Assembly: GCA_000310025.1 (NCBI GenBank)
Contig: FN649759.1
Span: 252,802 to 316,801 of the forward strand
DNA length: 64,000 bases
Reading direction: 5' to 3'
Source of the DNA: Ectocarpus siliculosus
Taxonomy: Eukaryota; Sar; Phaeophyceae; Ectocarpales; Ectocarpaceae
Of this stretch, positions 12,946 through 26,389 are shown piece by piece. The notes beneath the pieces are model-generated. The model searched no databases, was not told the origin of the DNA, and saw only the letters and a list, made by a program, of their open reading frames with translations. The translations under genes and the position numbers were made by a program. The number at the start of each line of letters is the position of its first letter. The first letter of the stretch is position 1.

Positions 12946-15900
12946 ACCGAATTTTTATGTTAATGATTCTAAACTCGAATCATGGAGTGTTATGAAATCG
13001 ATATTTAGTCGCCAGATGTGAAGGAATTGCCAGGTGTGGACGGACCCAGGTTGGCTGTACCAAGCAAATGACAACAAAACGCGCATCATAGCTATCACAA
13101 ATACCCGACACAACAATGATCAGCACCACAACCCGTCGCTTGTCAGCTACTTTGCTGCTGGTGTTGTTGATGATATCGTTCATATTGCTGCATCCGAGCC
13201 TTGTACAACTGCTTCCTGTGTTGCCCACCTTTCATGGTCTCTCTCTGTTGCTCGAGGCGGGACATGCCCCCGCTGCCTCCTGCCGCCCCCACGGCCGCAG
13301 TCCCTCCCCCCCGCCCGCCTCCCATTGACCCTCGCACCGCGCCCTGTTGAGCCGTTTCAAGAATTGGGGAGGTGCTCGTTGTTGCTTGCCAGAGTACCTT
13401 TCATCATTAACCCAAACGAAAACTTGGGTCTGATCTCCTTTCAACGGACAGTCCTTCCTACGCCTGCCAGAGACGACATCAGCGTTCGGGAACTCGCAGG
13501 CACTGTTTCACTTAACAAAAGAAATGCCAACCCAGGGGGGGGGGGGGTTCATCATCGTGCCAAGATGTTATACTTCGACAAAAACCTCTCATTCCTACGC
13601 AACTCTAGACGNNNNNNNNNNNNNNNNNNNNNNNNNNNNNNNNNNNNNNNNNNNNNNNNNNNNNNNNNNNNNNNNNNNNNNNNNNNNNNNNNNNNNNNNN
13701 NNNNNNNNNNNCGTAGACGCCTCTTTAAACCGAAACCGCAATAAATAGCTTATTAAACAGTCATCTAGTGCCTTGTTGCAACTCTAGTACGACTCCGTTG
13801 CCACGTGGAACGCGAAGTCTCGCGCAATTTGGGCACAACGTCTTCGGGAGGGGGGGGGGGGGGACTTCAACTACAACGTACTTGTTGAGGATAAATCGGA
13901 AGTTTATGGGGCAAGCAGTGCCGAAACAGCTGTTTCATCAGATCCAAACATGGCAGAGGGTATGGCGCGGACTCAACACCACCTCGAGGATACAAGGTTC
14001 ATCGCTTGGCAAGGCCATGTAAACCTGGACAAATCCACCAACTGGGTGAAGTAAACAAGAACAGGAATATTTTCTGTCAAGATCCAAGCAGACATCTATG
14101 ACGCCACCACGGCAAGCAGCAGCAGCAACACATCTAGAGCCTTGACCACAACGGCACACCAACAGCAATTGAGATGGTCCCGGGGGCTCGTGCTAGAAAA
14201 ACAGGCCACGTCACCGCCCTCACCACTTCTCGATGGAGTGTGTCCAGCGCCGCCCTTCGCCGCGCCAACTCGCCTTGCCCACTGCTCGATGGCAACATCA
14301 TGAGCAACGCATCCGTAGCATCGCCAGTATCGGCAGAAACGACGCACACAAGGAAGACAAGTGAATGAACCACGCAACAACATCGACGGGATGGCTCCAC
14401 AGCAAAATGCTTCCCGCAAACACAACCGTGCACCAACGAATAATGGGAGGATATGCTCATATTCGGAACAATCATAGCCGTCGTTTGACGCTTCCGTTGT
14501 GCTTTGCAGCAGTCTTTCGCCCATGCTTTGCAGCAGTCTTACGCCCTTGCCCAATTAGTCAAGCTGAAGAATAGAATTTCATTGTGTGAAACCGTACCGA
14601 GATTGTTGGGTCAAGTCACCAAAACCCTACCATACTCACACTGCGAAGTCAACCGGTCTTCTCTCCATGAGCGCCAACCGCTCACTAAGGGCCTCCACGG
14701 ATTCGCCTAGCTTGCTCGCCTGTTTTATTGCGTGTAGAAAACAACATACGCGCGCGAACACACGTTATTTAATCCCGGGCCACGGCATTACGAAACGTAT
14801 CACGAATGCAGCTGGAGCGAAGTCGTTCCATTGGTTTGCTGGATAGCGCGGTCGACGTGAAAAACAAAGACACACACGTCGAGCCAGACTGATGCATCTT
14901 CATGTACCAACAAGTTGGCGCGACACGCACACCTACACTCCATCACACCGCTAGCGCGGTCGATGCTAGCGGAAGAAGACACACAACCCGGGGCCGATTC
15001 CAAACGCTCGATAGCTGCTCGGCAGGCGTTCGTATCCCGGCCTTGGTTGACACGCGAAACAATGCTCTGGTCGCTACCTTTGCCTATCGGTTAAATAGTT
15101 GGCCTGTCAGCTTGTCGGTGTTATTCTTATTTAACATCAACCGCGCTAACCGGCCGACCGGTGGAAGGACGCCAGTCTTGCAGTGGGGCAAAAACTCGAG
15201 CGAAGACGCATGATAGCGAAAGAATTCTACCGACAGCGGGGGCGCAGGAGTTCGACGACAGCAGTGTAGAGTCGTCCCACTCTTAAGGACACACATGTTT
15301 TTTCGTTTCAACAGGTGTCCTTAAGTCGGGCAAGTGTCCTTAAGGTCGATACCCCTCCGTGCGTTGTAAAAGAAAAGTTGTGCTTAACCGCGGGAGCGTC
15401 CTTAAATGGTGTCCTTATCCGAGGGATGGCTGTTCTGCTTCCGGAGCACAAGCGTAAGACTGCCACTTGTCGCTCTCTCTGTCTGCCTCGGGTCAGGGAC
15501 TTGTCCGCAGCTATCATACATCTTCTCCCGTCCGAGCAGCTGATAAAATTAACTCTTATATTTGAAGCTAAACAATCACATAGAGACTACAGTACAACCC
15601 GTTGGGGAAGTACGTACGCATAGCAGCGTCGAAGGGGATGTGTTGCACTCTTTGCGGTGAGCGGGAGAAAAAGCTGTCTCGTTTGTTGAGATATTTGGCG
15701 AAATAGATAGAGAGACGTGCTTCTGCTTGAACCCATTGATGTACATAGAAGCAGCAGCTCGGCAAGCTTGGTATACTGTACGTATCAACCCCGCAGCCGC
15801 ATACTGAAACTTCAAAAGGAACTGAGCAGTCCCGCCAACTACTACTCTACCCCGCTGATGTTCGCTTAGGTCGGTACTTCAGTTTACTGTTACTTCATTT

Positions 15901-16715
15901 CCTCTCATCAGCGGTTTTCAAAGCAAGTAATGTACCAACACGGAAACGCGCGTAGGGCAACCCGTGTCGTATAAAGTCTGTTGTCCGCGGGGGAGCTATG
16001 ATAGTATCTCTGCCTATCGCGCGAGCATTGAAAAACGCTACAGCAGTACTCGTAAACACTTGGGTAGACATTGGTACGCCGTGATGCGAGGCAGCTATGC
16101 AAGTACAACTGGGTGGAGGGATTGCGAGGTAACCAACGGCGGTATTTTATTATTCCTTAATAGACCACCGGGGGGGGAACACGCAAGACAAAAGCAAGCG
16201 ATGTGAATCTCGATGTGACTTTCGCATACTTCAGCTTGTCAAGTTCCCAGTTTCCACTGCTGTAGGTCTCATTCAATCCTCACTGCGACACTGACACACC
16301 TCCTTCGAGGGTGGTTGCGGACAGTTCGGTCGATCCGTGATGTGACCAAAAAAAAAAAAAGAGTTCCTGGTTCCCGGTTTGAAAATCACAACATCAACAT
16401 CAAGAACTCTTGCGTGTGTCAGAGATACCGTTTGTGACAAAGTGTCGTGCCGTCCTTGTTTACCATACTGCTGTGGGTGTGCCGCGCGACGTTTCTCAAG
16501 GTCGTGTTCATCAGGCTTCGGGGTCTGTGCATGCTCGCAGATTGGAGGGAGTCGACAATCAATCAATCAATCAATCACACAGCCGGCGTGGATGGAGACA
16601 TTGACCAAGAGACAAACAAACGAACCTGCCATTCATCACCAGTTCCTGACAAGGAATCTAGCGTTTCTCGCGCCCTCACAAAGTCCACTTCCCATTGCTG
16701 CGCGGCAGAAGTCAT
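11516..16715 (-). CDS. Qc-SNARE, SYP5/syntaxin-8 type (6 exons)
   Basis: A tail-anchored SNARE for fusion on Golgi/endosome/vacuole-type membranes. Exons on the minus strand: 16715-16626, 14719-14640, 14281-14224, 13343-13229, 12786-12617, 11605-11516. Their phases join without error into 603 nt, 200 residues. Start MTSAAQQWEVDF is followed by coiled-coil exons (KLGESVEALSERLALMERR; ELARRRAALDTLHREV), a Gly-rich linker at about residues 77-100, the SNARE motif (about 103-171, with GRGVGRLKTQ and VRLLDDMEGD) and a C-terminal membrane helix (about 180-200, VIILVLSIILAILVF) that runs to the stop. Gapless comparison with remembered plant SYP5 motifs puts His144 (codon 12698-12700) at the ionic zero layer, where Gln is expected. 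A 100-N gap lies in the intron between exons 3 and 4. No exon exceeds 39 codons, so the gene is easily missed. Confidence 0.88.
12880..12942. repeat. GA/CT microsatellite
   Basis: A (GA)n run on the plus strand. On the coding (minus) strand of the SNARE gene it is a CT tract in the intron, about 95 bases before the acceptor of exon 5. Confidence 0.9.
13612..13711. other. Assembly gap (100 N)
   Basis: One hundred unknown bases inside the SNARE intron 13344-14223. The round size suggests a scaffold gap of unspecified true length. Confidence 0.99.
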
Positions 16716-18577
16716 GATTGAGGGCCAAGCGGGCGGCACCAGCGGCAGACTGAAGTACAGCAGCGAGAGAGAGGCCCATTTTTTTCTCTCTCTCAAATAA
16801 AATAACTCACAGTGTCCCCGGAGCGGAAAGTCGATCCAACACAATAGCAACTCCCGAAATACCCCACAAAAGTGGGTGTGTGGGAAACAAGAGTGAGTTA
16901 GCAACCACCACACAGAGCCACTCCGCCACACATTAGTTGAACCGAGGGTCATCGAGCCGCCGCCGTCATCCGTTTCGGGGCTATCGGGGAAGGGGACGCT
17001 GGAGCGCTCTCCCGAGTTTGTTTTTCCGAGAGGGCGAACCCCCGACAGAAAGCGGTGAGTTATAAAAAAACACACACGACACTCCACACACAGCTGCCGA
17101 AAAAACGCCCGTCAGGAGCTTTTACCCCACGCGCACACAGCAGCGACACGCGCTTCCGGCCTGCTCCCTAGCCCCCCCATGTGCAGCTGCTTGTCTCCAC
17201 CACCGTGCTGTAGGTTGTCGCCCGCCGCTCCTTGTATGTGGTTTTTGTGTGTTTTCGATGGAAAGGGGGACGGTGGTGATGTGTACTCCGGATCACGTGG
17301 CTTTTCAAATCGCAGCAGCAAGTCGGAGGACTACAAATACCACATCGGAGAGGAGCTCGTTGTGGAGATTGACGCTGTGTGCCTCGCCTTCTAAGGGGCG
17401 CCTTCAAATCGACCACGCGACCACAGAGTTGTTCATAACTCCCAGTCTCGGGTGTACGCGCTCTCAGAAGAACGCGCCACGCCGCTGCGTATTTCGGGAA
17501 CAAACCTTGGCCTGCTCGGGCCTAATAATCACAGCTTGGAATTCCGATACCTTCATCAATCCATCAATCCCTCCCTGCTGCTGCGCTCACTCACTCCCTT
17601 TCAGTAGTATGGAGGTTTTACAATCATGCTGTATCTCGCGTGCGCGGCTGCAGTAGCTGGTGCTGCTGCCGCCGCAGTTGTGCCACTGGAACAAGCACGC
17701 TGCCGCAAAAGCGTCTTGCTAGTGAGAGCTTGCGCGGTTGGTTTGCTCAACCCCCCCCCCGCGCTCTCTTTGTCACGGTTGTTGCCACCCGCCCGCCCAC
17801 CGGCTGCACCGCGGCCGTCGCGTTGTTCGAGCCTGTCCTCCTAAAATCACCTGTAGCAGAACGCGAATTACGCGTGCAGAAGCTCTCTCTCTCTCACCAG
17901 TAATTGGGTACCCCCCCCCCCCCCCCGTGAACTCCCCCGCAGCCCCGGCGGGTTGATCCCGGCAGCTGATGCGACACGGTGATCAGTTCCGGCGATTTTT
18001 GCTTGACACCTCTCTCAAGAAGGGGCTGTGCGTCGCACTGTAGTGCAACATTCCGCTCGCGTTTCTCTTTTTATTTCCAGCATCACCCCGTCACCAGCCA
18101 AGTCTAGTTTTTAGTGTATGCACTGCCAGCATAAATCGGCAGAAATATGTAGCACGCACACATTTTTTACCTACACGAGTGTGGAAGCTGGCGTGATTGG
18201 TCAACCCCTACACAGCACACAACAATAGTAGTCTCCCTGCAGAACAAATGTTTATCGTCTTGCAATGCACGACGAGATCGGGCCTGGTTCAAGTCTGAGC
18301 CGAAAGATCTGTGCCACGTTTTATATTTTTTCATTTTGGGGAAAGAAAAGTCCGCGTCAGAGGACGTCGGCTTTACAGCAGCACTGCAAGGACTTGAACC
18401 ACAACACGTGGCCCGTCTTTTTCGACTTGATCCATTGTTGTGCTCGGGTGCCACGATTGGTCTCCATCAATAACCTACGCATCTTGATGTCGAACTCTCT
18501 TTCTCCCTCCTCGTTGCCATCCCCCCGACCCCTTCCAGGCTTGATACCTAGGAAGGCCATAGATAGCAGGAGCGAAC
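16716..18577. other. Divergent intergenic region
   Basis: Lies between the start codons of the SNARE (leftward) and of the ubiquitin-conjugating enzyme (rightward), so both promoters and 5' untranslated regions should be here. No TATA-like or other element stands out enough to call. Poly-C runs occur near 17751 and 17913. Confidence 0.55.
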
Positions 18578-21500
18578 ATGTCTGACTACGCGACCGAGCT
18601 TCTTAGGAGGCAACTGCAGGGTGAGTCATCCCCCTCCGTCCCTTGCTCACGTTCGCTTTCGTATCCCCCACGCCTGAACTGTACGCGTTGTGCCTTGAGT
18701 CTCACGGGCACGTAAATGACAAGGGACCCAGGGATCAAGTCCACCCGCGGGTGATCCTGACTTCCACCCTGAAATCAACTCCAGCGCTCTTCCGGACCTG
18801 TAGGATAGGTTCGCGTGAAACTCCACGCGGGGGATAGGATACCGTTTATATTTTTTTCCAAGATGCTCCGAGATCGGGCGGTGTTTGTTCCAACATGGTA
18901 CTGCATCTGACGCGATTTTCGGCCACTGCTGTAGTTAGGCCAGGCGTTGGGCGTGTGGTATTCAACCAGAAAATAGTCGTTGGCGCGTTGGAGTCCTTGA
19001 CGGCAACTTCTGGACCGAGGCTGAGAATGCCTTCTCGATGATACAGCAGTGTGAAGACCACAAGCTACAGCAACATGCATAGCACACACGAAGAAATGAG
19101 CTAATTAGTCTACAACGGGAACGGGGTGGCATGGTCGTGGTCAAAAGAGAAGACCATTTTTTTACCGACAGACACGGGGCGGGCACCAGCTAGGTAGGGC
19201 GTCCAGTGCAGAGCGTGAGCGGGCCGCAGTCTGCCCTCGTTGTACGGTGTTGGGGTGGCCCTCCGGCCTCCAAACTAGGAGAACCCACTCTGACCTTTGT
19301 CTCACGTGGGGCGTTTGTTGTCTGCCTGCATGGCCATGTAAGTGAGACCGCCGAGGGAAAACCCAAACACATTACCCGGCGTTTAGATACGTTCCTTAAA
19401 GTGTGACCCCTTAGGCTAGCGCTTCGGACATTTTCCGAACAGATTTTTTCCAAAAGGAGGAGGCGAACGCCCAGAGTATTGGACTTCACACACCACACAC
19501 TGACCACCAAGCTGCCCAGAAAATGCCTATCCGAATGAAACGCATGCAACAGCCAACTTTACAGAAAACCCAATCTACTCCTCGAGTATGTTCACCCGGA
19601 ATATTATCCGATTTCCCCTTCTCTCGACAAGTCGGTTCGTGCTGCCGGCAGGGCTCGTCACCCCATATATATGACCATGCCATCTGTGCTCGCGAACCCA
19701 ACTTCACGGAGTGGGTGTTCCCTTCTAGCCCACCGCTGCTGCGGCTCTGTTGCAAACTCCGAGCTCCTTATCCCCCTACTCTCGCGCCACATTTGCCCGA
19801 ACCGTCGGAAAACGCGCCGCCTTCAGAACTTAACAAGAACCCCCCCGAGGGAGTCTCGGTAGGTCTGGCCAATGACGACAATATGTTCATGTGGGAGCTG
19901 CTTATCGTGGGCCCAGCAGATACGGTGAGTGCTCGCCTACCTCGTCTCTTTTGGTGAACCAACTACCGTCAATCCTGTCATGTTGTATGTTGTAGCGTGT
20001 CCATTGATGTTATGTTGTCTTATGTGACCTGTCCGTGTAGTAGACAAAACCACCTAGTGCCCATCTATTTGTTAGACGTGCCGTCAAAACTTGGCATGTG
20101 GGTATTTTCGTATTTTCTGTCTTCTTCTGGCCTTGGCCTGTTTGTAGCTCTAATGTTGATCAAAGAGAAAGTCCGGCAGCCAGCAGTGATGCTGGTCAAC
20201 AAGCAAGCTCGGCAGCCGACGATTCCAACATATATACGGTATTTGGTGCTGTGCCGACATATTTTCCTAGGGCCCATTCGTGTCTTGTGTTTTTGGTGCC
20301 ATTGGCCTGTCTCAGATGTCAGTGAAGGAATAAGCCCCGAGAGAGGACCGGGTTTGTGCACTGTTCTGGGCCGTTGTCAACACAATGCCCAACGATTGCA
20401 ATATTATTCTTGGGGTGTTAATCAGCCAGAGCGCGTTCCTATTCGGAGTAACCACGCCCCCGCCCCGCCAGCAGAGATGTGTGGGGTAGCTAGGGTTGGG
20501 GTGAAGGCCGTTTGGACATGATTTTTGACTCCTGCACACGGCGGTCGTTGGTGTATGTGGATGTCGATGCGATCGAGACGTTGCTGGCTGTTGCCGGAAC
20601 CTCGGCTTGTTTCAAGTTACTTCGGCCTTTCTGTCGGCCTTGTTGGTTCGTGCGTTCATGCCCCCTCTTGCCTCTTTGTATGTGTGTGTCTTCTTTTTGA
20701 TATTTCAGCTGTATGAGGGAGGGTTCTTCAAGGCCAAGCTCGAGTTCCCGAAAGACTTCCCGAACAACCCTCCGACCATGACCTTTATCAGCGAGATGTT
20801 CCATCCCAATGGTAAGAAGCGGTTGCTCTTTGGAGGCGGCGTCCATGATTGCGGCGTTGTTGTTGTCCTTGTCGTTGTTGTTTTCTCTACTAAATACTAC
20901 AAATACACAACCCCGTTCTTACCGCTGATGAGTGGCTTGCCTTTTTGGTTGCCGCCGCTTTCCCGAACCATGTTTCGAAGCGGGCGTTGTCCTAGTAGAC
21001 ACGCAGACACGCAAAGGCTGCCTCTTATCACACGTTAGCAGGCGTGGAACGCACTCTGTCGTACGTCAGTCTCATCATTCACATCGCAGTGTCCGCCCGA
21101 GCGCTTACTGGGAAGACTTTTCTTTTTTGTCCGCCACGCACCCGCCGTTCTCAACGGTGTCGTCTTTTTTTTTCTTGTTTGCCTGCCTTTTTTGTGAACA
21201 CTTGCCGCAGTGTACCCGGATGGGAGGGTGTGCATTTCGATCCTGCACCCACCGGGAGAGGACAAGTTCAACGAACAGGTACGGATGCACACGACACTCA
21301 CACCGAAAGTCTTGAACGCGTCCGTGCTACACGTATCTCCGCCCGGACGTGCGTCTTTTGTGGCTTGTGCAAACGCGTGAAGAGATTTGAGCTCGCAAGC
21401 TTACCTAGAACTCCGTTTCTCTGGGTTTGTGTTGGGGTTGGGGTTTGTTGTAGGCGTTATGAACCGAGCTCACAATGGTTAACCGGCTTACAATTGATTG

Positions 21501-21885
21501 GTGCTGAAGTTCTTCTTTTTTTTTTTTTGCGCTCGATTTCTTGACTGCCATGTGTCGAAGTGCGGGCGTTTTCTGTATTCTTCTTGACTGAGTACCTGTG
21601 CTGATATCCAAGTTCTAGAATTTATTTATCTTTCATTGAGCCCCACGTTCTCAAGTGCGAGCGCTCACTGCTGTGCGGACGTTTATGTAACAGGAAACCG
21701 CGGAGGAACGCTGGCGCCCGATCCTGGGGGTAGAAGGGATCATCGTCTCCGTCGTCTCGATGCTCTCGGACCCAAACGACGAGTCCCCGGCCAACATCGA
21801 TGCGGCAGTCATGTGGCGAAATGACCGCGAAGCCTTCAAAAAGAAGTCGCGCCTTTTGGTTCGCAAGTCGCAGGACGCGCTGTGA
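18578..21885 (+). CDS. UBE2G: Ubiquitin-conjugating enzyme E2, UBE2G/UBC7 type (5 exons)
   Basis: Carries ubiquitin as a thioester and passes it to substrates with an E3; this family mainly builds Lys48 chains and serves ER-associated degradation. Exons 18578-18620, 19827-19924, 20709-20811, 21211-21278 and 21694-21885 join in phase to 504 nt, 167 residues, the usual family length. Seen: start [31 protein letters not shown], the HPN motif at 79-81 and the catalytic cysteine at 89 in GRVCISILH. The acidic insertion after it ([17 protein letters not shown]) marks UBE2G/CDC34-like enzymes. The helix ends in MWRNDREAF and LVRKSQDAL. The N-terminal half resembles UBE2G1 and the C-terminal half also UBE2G2, so I do not choose between them. 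No transmembrane anchor is present. Confidence 0.97.
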
Positions 21886-24683
21886 TTGGTATGGTGGTCG
21901 AGGGTGCTTGGTGTGGATTTTGACGTTGGATTTGGTTTGTTTTGTTTGATTCTTTCTTTTTCTCGTCGTTTGCTTGTTCGTTTCTTTTTCTGTGGGTGCG
22001 TGTTTTTTCTTTGTTTGTTTTTTTTTGACAGGAGGAAAGGAGCGCATCTGGAAGAGGCGTATTCCTGCATCATTTTTTGACAACTTTTTCCTCATTTTTT
22101 TTTGTTGTTCCCGGCAAGCCAGCGAGCAACACGAGAAAAGGGAACAGTTGGGAGGAAGTTAGTGTGTGAGCTGATCGATCGATGGGAATTCGTTGCAGGG
22201 AGAAGGACGCACGACACAGGACGGATATTCCCATGGTATTCGTGCCAATTTTGCATTGCCACGAAGGTGGGTCAAATGCAATGGAAATGGAATGCAATTC
22301 CACTCCCCCACCACCAGCACCTCTTTCTTGCGAAGATACGGTTATGTAGGAAGGCGAGGGCGATGCGCCTGGACGGGGGGGTGGGGGGGGGGCGACGTTG
22401 CTTCGAAGGTTCGGGAGTTGCATGGATTCCTGCAGAGAGCCACCTGCATGAGCGACGGAGCTCGGACGATTTTGCGGCAAGGAAGCGCGGACGGGGCGAG
22501 GTGCTCGATATTGTTCGCGTCACCCCCACAACGCCGAGAGTGTCAGCCGTCGCGGGGTTGTGCCTCTTGCTGGTCGCTCCGTGCTGGCTTCGCATCGGTT
22601 TGAGCACGAGCTTGAATGGTTTCGTACCGGTGCACGCGGAGGTGTAGGCGTTTTCCTCGATGAAGGGATTGGGGCACGGAACGGCGATAAATGTGTCTCA
22701 TAAACGAAGACCCGCCTGGAAGATCCTTACTCAAGTGGTAGGAGGCGGTACGGTGGAAACCTTGTTAGAGCCCACGGCGTGTTGTAGCCGCTATAGGCCC
22801 CTTGGTGGGTTGACACGTGGAACGGGGTCTAACTGTCTTTGCTCGCCGCTACCCGCGTGTGTCGTCTCGCGGGTGAAAACATTTTTTGGCGAATCCTAAG
22901 CTATGATAAAAGTCGCCACACGAAAACAATCCCCCCGCCGCTGTAGTTGTTGGGATGGATGACGAGCTTTTCTACCTCATGGGATGGGTGACGATTCTTT
23001 CTAGCGTCATCCATTGCCAAGGAACGTGAAATCAATGAAGTCATCGCGCGGTTGCGCGACATGAAGGATATTTGAATACCGCAACATCACATTTTTTTAA
23101 GGTGGGGGTTGAGACCCGGGTTGGAGGTCGTTGATGGCGTGGGACCAAATAAATGGTAGGCCTACCCGCGGGGCTGGGCGTTCGAGACACTGCTACATCG
23201 CCCCGTGACATGGTGAGTCGATTGGTTGGGGGACGCCAGTTGGATCTCCACGTTTCCCCGCCCCCTCCCGCACGAAGTCTGCCGTTGCGCGGGCAATGCT
23301 CTGGTGGTGGTTTCACTCGCGGGTTTCCGCATTTTTTGTGCTCCCCGTGGGCCGGACACGAAGAATGAGCAAAACGCGTGCCCATGATGTGTCCATCATC
23401 TTTCTCGCGGCCGTCTTGTCGACGCGCTCGGGCAAGCGAAGTACCTACGGGTGTGTCCAGAACATTCGTAGACATTGAAATGCCCCCTGAGTGACTCCGC
23501 TGCACGGTATGCATCGCTCCTGCGGAGACGGCAAGGCCGTGGGTGAAACATCGACGGAAACTACGCGGAAACGAAGGCTGACGTGCATGAACAGACGGGC
23601 AAGCACAATCTCACCGATGGGTCACCATCATGTGATAAAATCCCCAAATCTACGAGGGGATTTTGGCCTTCTTCGTTGCGATATGAACGCCAACCCTTAT
23701 CTGCCGGTATCTTCGTTTTCCCCTGTTCACATGATGATCTATCTGGTACTGTACCTAACCCTATGTACCACCACACACACCAACTACGGCCTGCGGGGAT
23801 ACAAAACATACGACTGACTACCCGGCGAACTCAAGAATGAGTGAGGGGTAGTTCGTGAGAGGTGGAACTAGGGAAAAATTCGGAAGGAGGGGCACCGGAC
23901 GCGTGGAGGCTGTCTCCACTCCGTTGGTTGGCAGCGTTTTTATCTGCTCTTGACGCCACGCCGCGTTGCCGTCGTCACTCCGTCGCCACTTGGAGATGAA
24001 TCATTGGTAGTTTTGCCCGAATACACAATAATAGAAGACTGGGGTCACGGAGCTTTAACAGGTGGTTGTCGAAAGACGCTCAGCGAGTGAGTTACTACTT
24101 CGATGCCTTTTCTCTTCATTGCTTTGTTTCATGACGCGCCCTGCGGAGAAGATACTCACGTGAACGGCGGGACTATTTGAACTGTATCACGGCCCGCGGC
24201 CCTGATCAAGGAAAACGAGTGTTAAAAACTAACCGCTGATCTGATTATGTATCGACTACAGTACAAAAGTCTAGAATGAATGTGTATACACACTTCAAGC
24301 GCACGACGCGGCGCCGGAAATCGCTCCTATTTCCGACTCTTTTCCTCATCGTTTTTGCCTTGTTTCGGTGCGGCCAGACATCTATTCCTGGGTGTGCTAT
24401 AAAAGTACCCCGGCTTCACCTGGACATGCACAAACATACTTCAAGAGAGAACGGTTGCACACGTAGAGAGGAAGACAGAGAACAAGCAAGGTGGCTCACC
24501 CCAGTGTTTAGCGGACCGAGTGCTGCCGGTTGGAGATTGAAAATTCCCGCAAGATGGAAGTTGGCATGTGTACAACGCGGCGGAATGGCACCTGGCACCT
24601 GGCTCCTCTAGCACAACCGCAACACCACGGCAACAGCGAGAAGAACGGTCGAGGTCGTGAAGGCGTCGCTGCCTGCCTCGCCC
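21886..24683. other. Intergenic region, no gene seen
   Basis: It holds the 3' untranslated region of the E2 gene and the upstream region of the dioxygenase-SET gene. The open stretches here (for example 22102-22647 plus, 23041-23514 minus) have low-complexity or unrecognisable translations and no splice support. Confidence 0.5.
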
Positions 24684-24758
24684 ATGCTGTCCCTGCTGGT
24701 TTCTCTGGTGCTGTTGGCAGAGGCCTCTGGCTTCGTCCCTTCCGTCTCCGCTGGAGGT
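24684..24758 (+). other. Signal peptide with ASAFAP-like motif
   Basis: The first codons of the dioxygenase-SET gene encode a hydrophobic stretch, then AEASGFVPS. In algae with secondary plastids, a signal peptide followed by a Phe in an ASAFAP-like context directs import into the plastid. The Phe sits at about residue 18. The start ATG at 24684 is the first in-frame ATG; only a GTG lies upstream at 24657. Plastid versus secretory routing is inference. Confidence 0.5.
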
Positions 24759-26355
24759 GCGAGGCGGAGCTCGGCCTGTGGTCCGCCTGTGTCCCGTGAT
24801 GATGGTTGTCGACCGGTTGCCGCCACGGCGACGTCGCTGGGCAAAGATTGTGATGCCGGCATCCCTGCTGTCGTTGTCTCTTTCGGTCTGACGCCTCCGG
24901 AGAGGCTGGCGGCGGAGCAAGCTGTGAGAGCAGGTGCCATGTTCCCGGCCGGGTTGCATGTGGTCGACGGTGCAGCGGCTGCTGCAACTGTGGATGGCAG
25001 CACGCTGAGGGAGGTATACAGCAGTAGTTTGCAACATGCGTGTGATTTGAACAGTGAACCGCGCAGGGCAGTTTGCGGATGCCTCGCGCCGGGATGATGA
25101 GATAGCCGTTAGTGTCATTTCTGGCGTACTCTCTGTCTGTCTCTGTCTGTCTGTCTGTCTGTCTGTCTCTGAGGCGCTTGGGCTTCATGTGGACGGCACG
25201 GTCGCGAAGTCCCTGTGACCTATCTATGCACTCTGACAGCAGTCATCATGTGCGCTACATGCACCTTCACGTGGTTGACCCACAACACCTGTCGTGTCGA
25301 GGGAATTCTCTCTCACTTGCACAGCTCGCATTCAACGGCCAGACCCAATCTATTCGTCGTTGCGCAGCTGTGTAGGTAAATAGATGGTGTGTCTTTCCAC
25401 AGCGGTGATTGGTATCTGTTGTAGCTCATAAGTGTTGTCGGAGGATTGTGCTCATCTCCATGTCGATAGACAATCGATGCACAACATACGGTCCAGCAAG
25501 CAAAGCGCTCTATTGTGCGTGTTCTCTCAAGTGATGTTCCGTTTGTTTCATCGTCTCAACGACAGGCGATTCTGAGAAGCTCGGGGCTGTCCGGCGAGCA
25601 TCCCCTCCCGCAGGCGCTGGTCGACGCCATGACGGACACCCACACCACTACACCCACCAACACCACCAACAAGAAACCCAGCTCCGGTGCTGATGTCCCT
25701 GGTGATTTCATGCCCAACCTGTGGTTGGTGCTACAGTCACCGACCAACCTACCTCCCGCTGAGGGGGAAGGACTCCCTGACTGGCTTGCCTTGTCGATGA
25801 TGGAGGCGCTTGACGCTTGCGAGTCGGTCCCGCCGGCGATCGTCTCCTGCGTTCCTCCTCCTCCTCCATCGCCAGCACCAGCCTCATCACCATCGTCGTC
25901 TTCGCCGCCGCCGGTGTTATCCTTCGACGCTGCGCTGCTGGACATGCCTCTGGCTGACTTGTGGAGGCGAGAGGCCAGGCGCCACTTCGCGTGAGGGTTG
26001 TTGCTATGGGCGCGTTACGTGCGGACAAGCGATTTCGTCGCGGGGGAAAGGGGTTCCATATGTCAGCCTTGGTTTCTTCGCGTACTCTCCTTTCGCTATT
26101 ATCGCGCATGTTTGCCTTTCGGGCGCAAAGTCGTGCTGGTTACACGCAAAGAGCGGAATGCCAATTTTCGAGAGGGAACAAAATTTATCGTTGTTGTGCG
26201 CGCAATTGAAAAATCAGCTGTTGCCGGTCTTGCATGTCACGACGCCAGCTTTTCGGAGGGACAACAGAAAAAGAGCAGCGCGTTTCGCCACGGTTGCTTT
26301 CGATCATTCCTCTGCCGAGCTATCTAACAACAACTTATCCACGCACGCAGATACA

Positions 26356-26389
<34 letters not shown>

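Noticed and set aside
13034-13744. 236-residue frame spanning the N gap
   Set aside because: It reads through 100 unknown bases and overlaps a firm SNARE exon on the other strand.
14096-14554. 152-residue minus-strand frame
   Set aside because: Only 14224-14281 is coding, and in a different frame as a SNARE exon; the long frame is Cys-rich noise.
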